Source: Puccinia triticina (lineage: Eukaryota > Basidiomycota > Pucciniomycetes > Pucciniales > Pucciniaceae). Taken from it: a DNA stretch of 64,000 nucleotides. How positions within the stretch are numbered: position 1 is the first letter of the stretch; the number at the start of each line of letters is the position of its first letter. Location: the NCBI RefSeq assembly GCF_026914185.1, contig NC_070566.1, positions 5,022,001 through 5,086,000 on the forward strand. The letters run 5' to 3'. The notes under the pieces are model-generated. The model had not been told where the DNA came from. It worked only from the letters and a program-made list of their open reading frames with translations, and ran no database searches. This document shows, in pieces, positions 1 through 11,299 of this stretch. Made by a program: the position numbers and the translations under genes.

Positions 1-659
1 AATATCTTAATATTCACTTCTGCCACCTATCCAGCTAATAGAGCTCCTTCTGACACACATATACAAAGCCCATACCCCATGCGCCTAGCTCTTGTAGCTC
101 CTCTGGCCACATAAATATCCAACTCTTCCAGCCCTTTTTCCACATATATAACCAGCTCTTACACCCATAAAGGGTAGTGGCATTACAGATAACAGTAATG
201 TAATTTTAATTTAAGTGTTTTACACTGTAATAGTTACAGTTAATATTAACAGTGGTGTGCCACATTATTGCACCCCTGCTTTCATCATTTTTTTCTACTC
301 TTTATGTTATTGGGGAAAGCCTTGCACCAGATAAAAAGCTGATTTTAGCGCCAAAGAAGCCTGTGCAGGCTTCTTACCACTTTATCCAAGCAATAAAGTA
401 GCATAACAGCTTCAAAAAAAACCTGGTATGCTAACCATATGTCTATCAAATGTCAGTTAGTAGTAACATAACATCATTTGGAGTGTATGTTATGTATTTT
501 TGAACTAAATGCATGAAATTCATGCATATGAGTGTGATCCCTATACATTTTGGATTTAGTGGAGATCTGTTTGGAAAACTCAATCTGATGCAGATGTTGG
601 GTTAAACTTGCCTTAATTGGCAGTAACGCTCTGTTTGGACCCCATTTTAAACTTGCTAA
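1..659. other. noncoding, no gene seen
   Basis: AT-rich sequence with no open frame of note. No tRNA, splice-supported exon or terminal-repeat pair was found by eye. Confidence 0.6.
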
Positions 660-1080
660 ATGGCAATGCTGAAAAAAAGTGGTCTTTTAGCACAGCGCAG
701 CTGGAACTGCTGCGCAGTCAGCTTAAAAAGCAGTAGCACAGCCCCATTCCTGCTGTGCTACCAGGCCCTGCTTTTTACCCACAGAGCAGTAGCTCAGTGG
801 GCAGCGCAGCTCCTTTCAGCACTGGGCAGCAGCCACCAAACAGCTGCACTGTGCTTTTTTGGCTGGCAGCTGGGCTATACTGCCAGCTCAAAAAGCTGTA
901 GTGCAGCAATGGTTTTGCTGAGCTACCGGATCCCTGCTTCTTGCCAGACCCAAAAAGCTGTTGCGCAGCGGCGGCTACTGTCAGTGCCGGAAAACAGCTG
1001 AGCTTCACGCTGCGCTGCGCTTTTTGAAGCGCAGGGCTTTCACCCTTGTAAAGGGGTTAATTTCTCACACTGAAGCCCTG
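660..1080. repeat. CAGC/AAAAAGCTG-rich noncoding element
   Basis: The motifs AAAAAGCTG and its complement CAGCTTTTT, plus GCAGCGCAG-like words, recur on both strands throughout, so short open frames appear on both strands without coding character. A closing imperfect palindrome runs from about 1037 (AGGGCTTTCA) to 1080 (TGAAGCCCT). The dense two-orientation motif content suggests the body of a nonautonomous DNA transposon. No terminal repeat pair or target-site duplication was identified. Confidence 0.45.
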
Positions 1081-1292
1081 GGGGGGTCCGGAACATGAAC
1101 CCAAGATGGGGGGCAAACTTTGAGTCACACTGAAAGTCGGTGCTCAAACCACAAAGAAAAACCAAGCAACTCAACCCAAAAACCACCTAGGCTCACCCAA
1201 ATTCACCTGAACCAAACAGCAAATCACCTCACCAATCAACTCAAAACCTCTCACCAAATCCAATTCATCTCACCCTTATTTCAAATACAACC

Positions 1293-3101
1293 ATGCCTCA
1301 AACCCGATCAAGTTGCCAAACTCAATCCCCAAATGGTGAATCGAGAGGTGGAAATGGAAGTGACATCAGACAGGGCGTAGATCGCAGTTGCGGAAGTGGT
1401 GGCAGTCGCGGTCCTGGTGGTGGTCGTGGTGGTTGTGGCGGCAGTCGTGGCGGTACTGGCGGCAGTCGCGGCGGTGGTGGCGGCGGTCGTGGTGGTCGTG
1501 GTGGTCGTGGCGGTCGTGGCGGCGTTTTTGGAAGTCGCGGTGGTCGTGGCGGTGGGGGAGCTGGTGGCAGTGGTCATGCTGGAGTGGGTGGTGGTCCGGT
1601 CAGAAGCAATTCATCAGATGAAGAGGAGGGGGAAGATTACAATCGGACCGATTTAACACTAGAAAACTTTGAGAGCCAACTACCTTCGTGGACTGAGAAC
1701 CAACTCCGGCAGGTGATGGCAAATCAAACTAGACCCTCCAACAAAATATCAACTCAAATTCAAGAAGTACTCCTATTCCACAAAAAGAACTACATCAAGA
1801 CCAAATTGATGCTTGCTTTGATTGGGAACATTACAGAGAAGATGGTCAATTCTTTCTTGTAAGTTTGCTTGCATTAACCTCCAACTTTCCGAAGATACTG
1901 ATCAAACATCTACTCAGAGGAGAAGATCAGCCCCCGAGACAAAAAAGCAATTGGAATCGATATGTTGCTTTCAGCAGAGAAAGTTCGATCACACCAGGTG
2001 GGGGCATGTAATTACAATTTGGTTTTATGTAACAGCTTGTTGATAAATCTTGATTTTAGTTCCTCCAAGGGGAACCTTGTTGGGATGGGATGAAAGGAAT
2101 GTCCATCTTGGCCATGCGTGGGCTGCTCTCTCAATTGATGAGAAAAAAGTATTTGATGCAAGAATATTTCATTACTTTTCAAAACTTCCGACTTCTCTGG
2201 AGGAGAATGAAGACGAAAATGATGATGATGAACAGGACAACCCCGAAGATGGAGAGGATGTTCAACCCAAGAAGGGTCTTAACCCGGATGAAGAAGCCCT
2301 CTATGGACCCCTTTATCAAAAATTAGTGAATCACGAGAAGATCGAGTTCTTAATTGGCGAATCTCAGTCTCCTAGACCCAAATCTGGAATTTCAAAAAGA
2401 GCATTAAACCACATCCTCCGAATCAATTCTGAGGTGAGTATTTTTCATTTACTTTACCATATTGCTTCAAGAACTAATATTGGTTTTTATTATAGCTTTT
2501 CACAGTGTCAAATCTCTACAACTTGACATTCTACTTGCTGTCAGCCACTCGTTCCCCTGGACCTGGAAGCTTTTGTGAAGAGCTAACCAATGATTCAGCC
2601 TGGTTAAAAGTTGCAAACAAAAAGTGGTTGGCAAAGGAAAACTTCGAAGCCTATAGTCAAGGAAGAGACATTCAAGCTTTCCTTGAAAACGACAGCAGCT
2701 CTTCCCACCCCCGCCCACCTGCAAAGACCCCTGCAGCTAAAAGACCCAAACATTCCGACAAAGTTAGAACCCAGCTGCGCGGAGAACTTAATAAATTACT
2801 TGGTGAGCCATCCAAACCAATCCCAAACTGGATCGATATCATATGCTAATGCTTCATTTTTCTCCTAGCTGATGCCCTTGGGTGTGATAAGGCGACTTTC
2901 CCCAAGATGAAAGATCCTATAGCTCTTGTGGCAAAGGATTACCCCACTGTGAGGATTGTACGCTCTGAAAATTCAACCCTTGGGGTGGAAGCTTTAGCAA
3001 TTGGTTTAGAAGCTATGATTAGTAAATATAGAGAAGTGTGGCTAAAAGATATTCAAACTGGTGCCTTTACCATTGTTGCAAACAGCACCAAAGAATTGTA
3101 G
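1293..3101 (+). CDS. RGG-rich protein of unknown family, five exons
   Basis: I read five exons with GT-AG introns: 1293-1858, 1918-1997, 2060-2433, 2496-2802 and 2869-3101. The N-terminal part, roughly residues 30-105, is an almost pure Gly/Arg tract of RGG, GSRGG and GGRGG units, typical of RNA- or nucleic-acid-binding low-complexity regions. An acidic DEEEGED patch follows. The second and third exons hold a Trp/Tyr-anchored block (SNWNRYVAF, then WAALSIDEKKVFDARIFHY) that loosely resembles an HMG-box. A second acidic tract and a Ser/Pro-rich stretch (SSSSHPRPPAKTPAAKRPK) follow. The final exon has YPTVRIVRSENSTLGVEA and a WLKDIQTGAFTI end. The frame holds across every junction, so the gene looks intact. 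I do not recognise the family. Its convergent neighbour at 3297-5065 is also unknown, and the pair may belong to one mobile element. Confidence 0.6.
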
Positions 3102-3296
3102 TTGTGTTTGTTTTTTTCTGACTTGCAGTTTCCCATTACACCAAAATGCCAGTATTATTTTTAATAATACGCACAAGTCTTTAGCTAAATTTTGAACATG
3201 CTTTGGTTGATTGGTAGTTTAATTGAATATTAAGAGGAAAATGTGCAGCACAACCAACAAAAACAATAAATTCCGTAAAGAAAAATCAATGATGAA

Positions 3297-5065
3297 CTAT
3301 TTGGCAATTTTAACCTTCTTTGCACCACGTTTTGAATTGGCAGTCACTTGAGCTTTGAGGAGACCTGTAACTTTTGCAGAATCATATTCTGGATAAACCG
3401 GAAGCCAAAATCTACAGTTGCTAAATTTCTATACATTTAAAGGATAAAAATATTCAGTTTTATGTGAGAACAGGGTGGGCCTATCAATTTTCTGCGTACC
3501 TCATTCCCTTTTTGGTAGGCTGAAAATCGAGCAATTGATGAAAAGGAGGAAGCTCTGCTCCACATGGCCACTGAATATCGCCTGGGATGGTTGGTAGCTT
3601 CGGAAAAGTAGAATTGGGCCACCCCATGGAAGAGAATACGAAAGGGTCCATGGAACGAATAACCGTGCAAACCTGGATAAGCTAGGCCTAGTGAAGGGAG
3701 AAGAAACTGTACCCCAAGATGATTTCCAAAGAAAAAGACGCTGTCCATCAACAAGGCGTTTTTTTTGTCTCGGTGGGTGTTGGGGAGCGTATTGACTGAT
3801 ACTGTGCGTGCTTTGGTGATTAAATGTCAGAAATGATGTATTATAAAATCCTACAATTGGAGAAAAGCATACCTGCAATTATCACATTGTCCTCCAGCCC
3901 ATTGACTTCTTTCACCGAACTAGAAGCACTTTTTTCTAAGTAATCAACGGCTTGCTCAGAAATTAATGAAGCTTCAGGAAGGAATGCCTTGTTTATCCAG
4001 TAAGACAATCTATGATAAAATACCATATCGTGTCGAAGTTCAACAAGCCCGCGTGCCCGTGGACCGGTTTCAGTACGAAGAGGTTCCGGAAGATTGGGTT
4101 CAGGTTCGGATTTCCAATGGTCCCCGTGGCCCTGTAGCTCTTCTTTCTTGATATCATGGGTGGAACATTTGATGGTTTTGTCTGCAGCACCTGCAGAGAG
4201 AGGCTAAATTGGAAGCTCTTAGTCCAGTCTCATTTTGGAGAGTTAAGATCATGAACTTACACTTCCCAAGCCATATCCATAAGCTTGATAGGAGACTGTT
4301 GATTTTTTGGCCCCCTCGCCTGCACGTACCTCCCCCTTGGTATCCAAAGAAAGAGGCAAAGTAGAAACTGGGAACTGATTAGACATATGACTGGACCGTA
4401 TTACACTGTCTTCATTGCTTTGAAGCACGTTGTCTACCACAAATCAATCCAATCGCTCCCTGGCCCTAACCTGAGAAACCAACATGGTCAGCCCACGTAT
4501 AATTCAAACATGTAAGTTGGGCAGCATGGATTATACTAACATCACGAGGGACATGCAAGCTCTTTGTTGATTGCGGCTTTGGAGGGAGGCCTACCCCAAT
4601 ACATATTCCCCCCTCATCAATAAGAATGACCATTACGTCACCAGGTAGGACCTCACACTTATCCTCAGAGGAAATTGAGTGCTTGATTACATCGATGTAG
4701 GTGGGATATCGGAGACAGAACGGCTTTTTTACAGTTGGATTGGCTTGTTGATTTTTGTGGTAAACTTGCATCCGATGTTCAACCAATTTTGCAGCACCAA
4801 CCAACTGACTTTGTAAGGTTGTTTTGGGTGGAAAATCTTCATCATATGTCTTTCGGATCATCCTGACAATCTTCTGGATAGAATTGGACCTCCCGAACTC
4901 TTGCATCAAGAAAACAGCATGTAAGTCGAAATCAACTACTTTCCTGGTGGCTCGCATATGTTGAGAGTGGAGAAATCCAATTGCTTGGGAATTCAACGAG
5001 TCCGTATTCAGGTAATCCGATCCCCGCTTCAGATCTTCAATTTTGAAGACCTCGCCTTCATCCAT
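3297..5065 (-). CDS. unknown-family spliced gene, convergent to the RGG gene
   Basis: The first long exon (5065 to about 4487) encodes about 190 residues starting MDEGEVFKIEDLKRG, with a block reading LPGDVMVILIDEGGICIGVG. A donor after VGFS leads to an exon near 4440-4260 (NVLQSNEDSVIRSS), then one near 4190-3870 (ADKTIKCSTHDIKKEE through VDYLEKSASSS). A further exon near 3760-3450 contains RYSVAMWSRASSFSSIARFS. The last exon ends FWLPVYPEYDSAKVTGLLK and a Lys-rich tail, with the stop at 3297-3299. Junctions were read by eye and the middle ones are uncertain. Upstream exons beyond 5065 are possible, since the sequence to about 5240 is open in one frame. No catalytic motif or named domain was recognised. 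The gap to the convergent RGG gene is about 195 bases. Confidence 0.45.
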
Positions 5066-6310
5066 ACTAAGCCAAACAAATCATTATCAGCCCTCCATAT
5101 CTGCTGGGATTGCGTTGGCAGGAGTCAAACATGGCAGAGTCTTCGCGACAATGCCTCAGTAGCCCCACAATGTGATGGCAGGCGAGCTTCGCGTTCAAAC
5201 CCACCATCACACAGCACCAATGCAATCCGGCATGAAAAAAAAAGTGAGGTTTGGGGTGAGGATGTGGGGTTGACTTACTTTTGAGCCATTTGAGTTTTTG
5301 GTGGATAGTAATATTTTGTACCGTCTGGCAAAAGGGACAAAAATCACAAGGTCAATTCTACCCTGTGTTTTTGGAAAGGGTGAAAGGGGGGGTTAGTTAG
5401 CGTGGAAAAAAAGGAGTTGTTAGCTTGTGTGCAGGGTGGGAATGGTTCGGGGTGGCCATGGGAGCAGTGTGTGCAGGAAGATAGGCGTCAGGAGAAGATG
5501 CCGGGGCAGCAAGGCGCGAGCTCTGTGAGCGGAGAGGATCGCAGCAATGGCTGTTGAGGTTGGAGGCGCGGAGATTGGCAGACCGGTTAGACTACATGGT
5601 TCGCTGGCGGGCCATTGCAGCAATTGGCGGGTGCTTTCTTTGTGCTGGGGGGATGGAGACATGTTGAGCAACTTGGGTTTGGAGGTCCTGATGGACACAA
5701 ACGGCCGGGTCTTCACTGGGGATGGTACAGACAGAGGACGAGTCAGCTCTGGTGTTGAGATTGGTGGAGGGGGAAAGCAAAGAAGGGGAGTACTCGCGAA
5801 GGGGAAGCAAATGAGTGGAGTCCTCGCAGGAGTTAGAGTCCTGCTGATGATGCAGTGCTAGTGTGCGAGCATGCTGAGAAGCTATCTGCTGGGAGATATG
5901 CTCGAGGGTCGGGCAATCAGGAAGACCAATCAAGAATGATCAACAGCCCGCTGACAGTTGGAATTGGAGAAACTGATGTACAAGCACCAGTAGCATCCCG
6001 GCAGCCTGAAGTTCGTCAGAGCGCCCCAAGTTTGTCGGAGCGAAGGAGGCCCTTAAACAACTGTTGAATGCTGACCAGCGCCGATTTGAACGATCACAAT
6101 GTGTATGAGCAGGACAGACGATGGCGGTTGATTTGGGGGTTGGCGGCCAAGGGGCGACCTTCCGAATCATATGTTGTTGGGGCTTTGATCGCTTCATGTC
6201 AAAATTGTTGTCTCCGATTAAAAGAAAGCTGGCCCCAAGTCTCAAGCCGCAAGGGTAGAAGTGTCGTCTCCGTGGTCCTTCTCGATGACCCACCTCCATC
6301 GGACGGGGCA
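5066..6310. other. no confident gene; Ser/Pro/Gln-rich minus-strand frames
   Basis: Minus-strand frames at 5420-5716 and 5592-5933 are rich in Ser, Pro, Gln and His and could be low-complexity exons of a minus-strand gene. I found no splice pattern or motif that joins them. The stretch lies between the unknown gene at 3297-5065 and the 106-bp repeat. Confidence 0.35.
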
Positions 6311-6620
6311 CCCATCGCCAGCCAACAGTCCTGCTGTCGTTGAAAACGAGGCTATGGTCCTTATCAGTCGCTCGGCGTTTGTCATTGCGGCCTTCATGGG
6401 GAGATTGAGCCGGGCACCCATCGCCAGCCAACAGTCCTGCTGTCGTTGAAAACGAGGCTACCGTCCTTATCAGTCGCTCGGCGTTTGTCATCGCGGCCTT
6501 CATGGGGAGATTGAGCCGGGCACCCATCGCCTGCCAACAGTCCTGCCTTCCTTGAAAACAAGGCTACGGTCCTTATCAGTCACTCGGCGTTTGTCATTGC
6601 GGCCTTCATGGGGAGATTGA
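6311..6620. repeat. 106-bp tandem repeat, about three copies
   Basis: The word CCCATCGCC recurs at 6311, 6417 and 6523. Each copy continues through CCAACAGTCCTGC, CTTATCAGTC and GCGGCCTTCATGG. The spacing is 106 bases both times, and the third copy is slightly truncated. Because 106 is not a multiple of three, the repeat shifts frame from copy to copy and is unlikely to be coding. Confidence 0.8.
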
Positions 6621-6770
6621 GCCCGTCCATCTTCTGTCGGAACTGATTGGTCGTCTGCTGGAGCTGTAGTATCTAGATGAAAATCTTGTGATAAAATGGA
6701 ACTTACTGGGTTTGGCGAAGCTGATTTTCTGGAAGTGGAGTCGGAATTGGCCAGTTGGGCACTGGGCGAG

Positions 6771-7250
6771 TGACTTAACAAGGGGGGGGTTGAATTTTGC
6801 GACCCTTTTTTTACAAGGCATATGCCTCGTAAATCAGATGCTTTGTAAAATTATCACAAACCGTGAGGGATTTGTAATTTTACAAGTGTCCCGTCATTTT
6901 TGACTTCATTGTAAAACCACGATTGTAAAACATGCCTTGTTCATTTTCCGGCTGGCGCACTGAAATATAATTTTACAAGGGATTTCCTCACAAGGCTTTC
7001 CCTTGCAAAAAAAATCATGTGCAAAAATGCATGTGAGGCGTAATAAATCAAAATTTACAAGCCTTTCCTTACATGTGATCTTTGCGGCATTCACAAGGGT
7101 TGTGGAAATCCCATCAGAGGGAGCAAGATGTGAATTTCACAAGCCATATCACTATTTACAATGCATAATTGCCAACCAGAAAACAGGAAGAAAAAATCGA
7201 CTGTTCAAACATTGAGACAGCCAAATTAATCTAAAGTCAAGCCTTACCAT
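6771..7250. repeat. left subterminal region of the MULE, TTACAAGG-type motif array
   Basis: Words such as TTTACAAGG, TTGTAAAA and TTCACAAGG recur many times in both orientations in about 480 bases. The same vocabulary fills the opposite end near 11440-11745. Such arrays in MULE ends are candidate transposase-binding sites; that role is inferred. Confidence 0.55.
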
Positions 7251-7256
7251 ACCTCC

Positions 7257-10200
7257 TCAACATTTGGTAGCTTTGCGGGTGCTCGATCGAGTGGCCGAGC
7301 GTTTGGGCTCGAGGGTCTTCTTCGTCTTCTTCTCCACTTTGCTGGGAAGTTCAGTTTCTTTGATCTTCGACTCTTCAATCGTCTGTTGCTGATTGCTGGT
7401 CTTCCCGAGTTTCAATCGTATCTTAAACTCGCCCGACGCTTTTCGTTTGAGCTCAACCGGCTTTTCCGCTCCAGAGGGAGCGCCAAAAGTCGCTTTGGCC
7501 GCTGCAGATGGAGCACAAATGGTTGCTTGAGCCGCTCCAGATGGAGGGATTGCAGTTGCTTGAGATGGCTTGAGCTTTGTAGGTCGCCACTTTTTTGTTG
7601 GAGCAGGGGCGACCTCCGTGGCATTTGAAATCGTTAACGTGGGTAGCGGCTTTTTGGCTCCAGAGGGAGCGCCAACAGTCGATTTGGCTGCTCCCGACGG
7701 AGCACCAATGGTCGCATGAGCCGCTCCAGATGGAGGGATTGCAGTTGCTTCACATGGCTTGCGCTTTTTAGTTCGCCGCTTCTGTGTTGGAGCAGGGGCA
7801 ACCTCCGTGACATTCGAAGTCGTTACCTTGGGTACTGGCATGTCCGCGGCCACCATCTTTTGCTGATCATCATTTTCCGCATCATCTTCAATGGTTGGGA
7901 TCAGTGAGTTCGGTGAAGTGTTGAGGAGCATGCCCAGATGGGCAAATGGCATCGATCCAGGCGCCTCTTTGTTGTCACGAGCGATCTTTGCAATGCTATC
8001 GGAGACAAACTCCTCCTCGCTTGAGTTCCACGGTCGTGAGTAGAACACCCAGCTCGTGCTGGGTGCGCGTCCAGCAATTGCGCTATTATCTGGACTGATC
8101 AGCCTTCCAATACCACCATTCGCGCGATCGTCGTGCATCCATACACCTGAGATGCCGCCGACATTCTTGAGCATCTTGCACCAGTAATGCGAGCCGTTCC
8201 AGAAGCCACGAGAGAAGAGGGTGTATTTGACCCCATGGAAATCCAAGTAGAGGGGAAAATCTAATCCCGACATGAAAGATTGCTGCTCCTCTGACCTTTT
8301 CTGCTCGCCTTCGTCGAAGATTGTTGAAACCTGAACAAACAAGTACAAGTGTTGCGGTGCCCCCCCATTCTCGACACTCAATACCGACTTTTCAAAGATG
8401 TGGTGAGGTTCTTCTGGCTCCTTTGTCGAAGCGCACAACTTGCAGCAAAGTCCAGAAACGGAGGCGATTCCTTCCGTGGCCCAAGTTGTAATTAAATGTT
8501 GGACCAGACAAGGCTCCATATTGGCCGCTTGAAAAGTTTCCCTCTGAATCCGCAGGACTGTTATATCTCGAATTCCACGAGGATGGGGCTGTTCAACGTC
8601 CGGCTGAGCTTCACATGTCGCTGTGCGGACTTCGGTTACCGTGAAGAGCTCTCGGGGAGGATAATCAACATTAGTTTTTTTCCGGATAAACGGATCGAGG
8701 AGCAAGTCGATGAATAGATCTGTCGAGCAATAGACACCGGCATTGAAACTACCAGGTGACAACTTGTTGGCAGTTGAATGGAGCGAATTTTGACCGTTTG
8801 TCAGCATGGACCGGATTTGACCGGTTAAAGTTAATTCCCAGGTGCTCCGTGCATTGAAATGCTTGACGAGCGTGGTGAAAATGTCGTTCTTGAGGCCATT
8901 TGTCCCACGAAGCCAGAGAGGGTTGAACAGCGCATATAGGCTCTCGAGTCCGGCAGCCAACCAGCAGCGAAACTTCCTCGCTGGAGCATCGGATGCTGAG
9001 TAAGAGATATAGGTTGTCATCGAGTCCTTGATCAAATTCCGTGATCCTGGTGGCCGGCCTCCAGAATTCTTAGGGAGCAAGGCGGCGGTGGTGTCGGGAG
9101 CTTGACCATCGTTGAGCTCAGCTTTCTTGCGGTTGGCAGGATTGCGCTTCGGTGGTTTCTGCCAGCCAATCGAGATCGCTAGGTCTTGTTGAGTTTTGTT
9201 CTTTGCACCGTATTCGATCGCAACGCCTCTCATTACGGCATGCCAGTCGTCTTCAAGGGCCTTGACAAAAGCATAAAGCTCTGCCATGCCAACAATCAAA
9301 CACTTCTTCCCTTCGCTGTCAACTCAAAGAAACCAGCGATGGTCAGTAGCCGGTAAAAATTGAACAAAGAGAGGATGAAACAAACCTGATCATGTAGTAG
9401 AGTCTATGCATACTCTCCTGCGCATTTGTGGTGTCAGGGAGATTGTCTTTGCCGTTTGCGGAGCTCGTGATCATGGCCCGTTTGGATGGGAAGAGCATAG
9501 CTTCAACATCAACCATTGTCCACCAATCTAACCATCGCTTTGTCTTTGGGAAAAGCCGCCGGAGCTCATCGATCTTCTGCTCGTGAGTTGGCTTACCTTC
9601 CTCAGGTAACACCAAGAGATCTAGGCAGAGTTTTTGAAATTGAGCCTGAAAAGTAAGAACAAGTCGTCAGGACAGTTGCTCAACACTGTGCAGATTGAAA
9701 AAGACACTCAAAAATTACCTCTTGTTCGGGTGGGACAACGGCCCGATTCCGTTTCACACGTGTGACTTGAGCTCGAAAATGCTTGTGGCATCCCTTCAAC
9801 TTTGCAAGGGCCTGTTGACGGTCGGTAACACCAAAAACTTTCATGTAAGCCGATACAAATCCCTCCCTCTGAGCCAGAGAGAAATCGACCACTTGGCGGA
9901 CAAGGGTCTCTCGATCGGAAACCGTAAAAGAGGGCCGAACAAACTGCTCAAAGAGCGTCGTAAAATGCGCCTGGTAATATTCGGCACTAAGACCTCGAAT
10001 CCAGGAGAGTTGGACAGGGATCCAACGCGCAGTCTCCTCGCAGAACATTGAGGTAGACAGCAAGTAACCCGTCTCAAAAAGCCGGTAAGTAACATCAGAC
10101 AAGAGGCCCCCGCTGTATACCTCGTTGTTGTGATCGCGGGAGACTAATCGTTCCTCCATCCACTTGGTCTGAAACGTAAAGTGTTCGATCCCTGGCTTGA

Positions 10201-11236
10201 AAGATACAGAACTGATCATAAGACCAACACTAGAATCCAAGCATCAGCTGTGAGCAATCTAGAAAATGGACTCGGGCTAGACTTACTAGTTCCATTGGAA
10301 CATATCATGTAAGAACTTATCACCTAGCCCAGCGCCACCCTTGTCCGGGTTGATTCCAAGCTCAATGAGGATGAGCCGCCGGTGGTATCGCAGTCTATCA
10401 CTGTTCACAAAAGCTTCATGGATTTTGGTGACACTTTCGAATGGGTTGAGAGGTGCAGTGGGCTTCCCTAGCTAAACAATACAAGGAAACTATCCATCAG
10501 GTTATGTTCTTCGAAGCTTTGGCAACAGCAGGGTTAGAATGAATCAAACAACTCACTTTGAGCTTGAAAGCACCTGCGCTGGGGTTCTTCTTCACTTCGT
10601 TTTTCAACTTTAGCTTTGAAAGGGGGTCCGGCTTCTTTGGAGATGGCCATGGGTGGTTGTGGGTGCCATGGTGACGGAGAATGGCCCATCCAGTTAGCAT
10701 GTTTTCATCGAATCGGATCAGTGTGTTCTTGCAGGATTGATGTCCAACTTGCCCAGGACACTTTCTGGCAGAGCCAGGGCATTTTGGATCACTATTAATC
10801 ACTATTTCAGCGCCAAAAAGAAGTGTGCTACTGAGAAAAGATGAAAAAAGACTGGCACTGCCAAGTAATCCTCAATTGCACCCTTGCCGGTTGGCGGAGA
10901 TCCGACCCACTGGCAACCGGGCTGATTGCAGATCAAGGCGCCAAGACAATACATCCGCACACCTTTCCAGGATCTATCGGCTCGCCAATCAACACTTGTT
11001 GTCCTGGGGAATCCAACAAATCCAAAGTTGTGGACAGTCATCTCCGGAGTTTTCACAAAGATTGTCTTCCTGTTAGGATACAGTGGATATCCTTCGTCAT
11101 CAAACCTGCAGTCATGATCAATAAATGTCTCTTCGAGTCCGGAAGGGGCAAAAAAGATTTTCCTTCCGTTTATTGGCTTGTTGTCGGGGTCTAGGGGCTC
11201 GGATAAATCATTGTGAACACTGCTGCCGTCTGACAT
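7257..11236 (-). CDS. MULE transposase: GCM-type zinc finger, DDE core and USP-like peptidase tail
   Basis: The gene is read 11236 to 7257 with several short introns. The N-terminal exon has Cys ligands (MYCLGALICNQPGCQWVG). The next (about 10790-10560) continues KCPG, then GWAILRHHGTHNHPWP, the C/H pattern of the WRKY-GCM1 fingers. The DDE core follows: SDVTYRLFETGY for the first Asp, VVDFSLAQREGF for the second, GCHKHFRAQV as the MULE CxxH signature, and TTNAQESMHRLYY for the Glu. The last exon (about 9320 to 7257, about 690 codons) resembles a peptidase C19 (USP) fold. It has RCWLAAGLESLYALF (Cys112 of that exon, counting from 9299) aligning with CYMNSxLQxL, then a CCKLC knuckle at 285-289, a YPxxLYLFVQ-like strand, GSHYWC (His371) and GVWMHDD (Asp390/391). 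A Pro/Ala/Lys-rich tail contains a 63-residue tandem duplication. No stops interrupt the exons, so the gene may be functional. Protease activity is inference. Confidence 0.75.
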
Positions 11237-11299
11237 GTTGGCGATAAAGAAGGAGAAAGAGGGTGGGTAGCGAAATGAGCGAGACTATTGAACAGTAAT

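Noticed and set aside
660..1001. 113-codon plus-strand frame
   Set aside because: Made of CAGC/AAAAAGCTG words that leave both strands open; no protein-like features.
1308..1577. Minus-strand Thr/Ala-rich frame and plus-strand Trp/Val-rich frames over the RGG tract
   Set aside because: Shadows of the GGN-rich RGG coding sequence in other frames.
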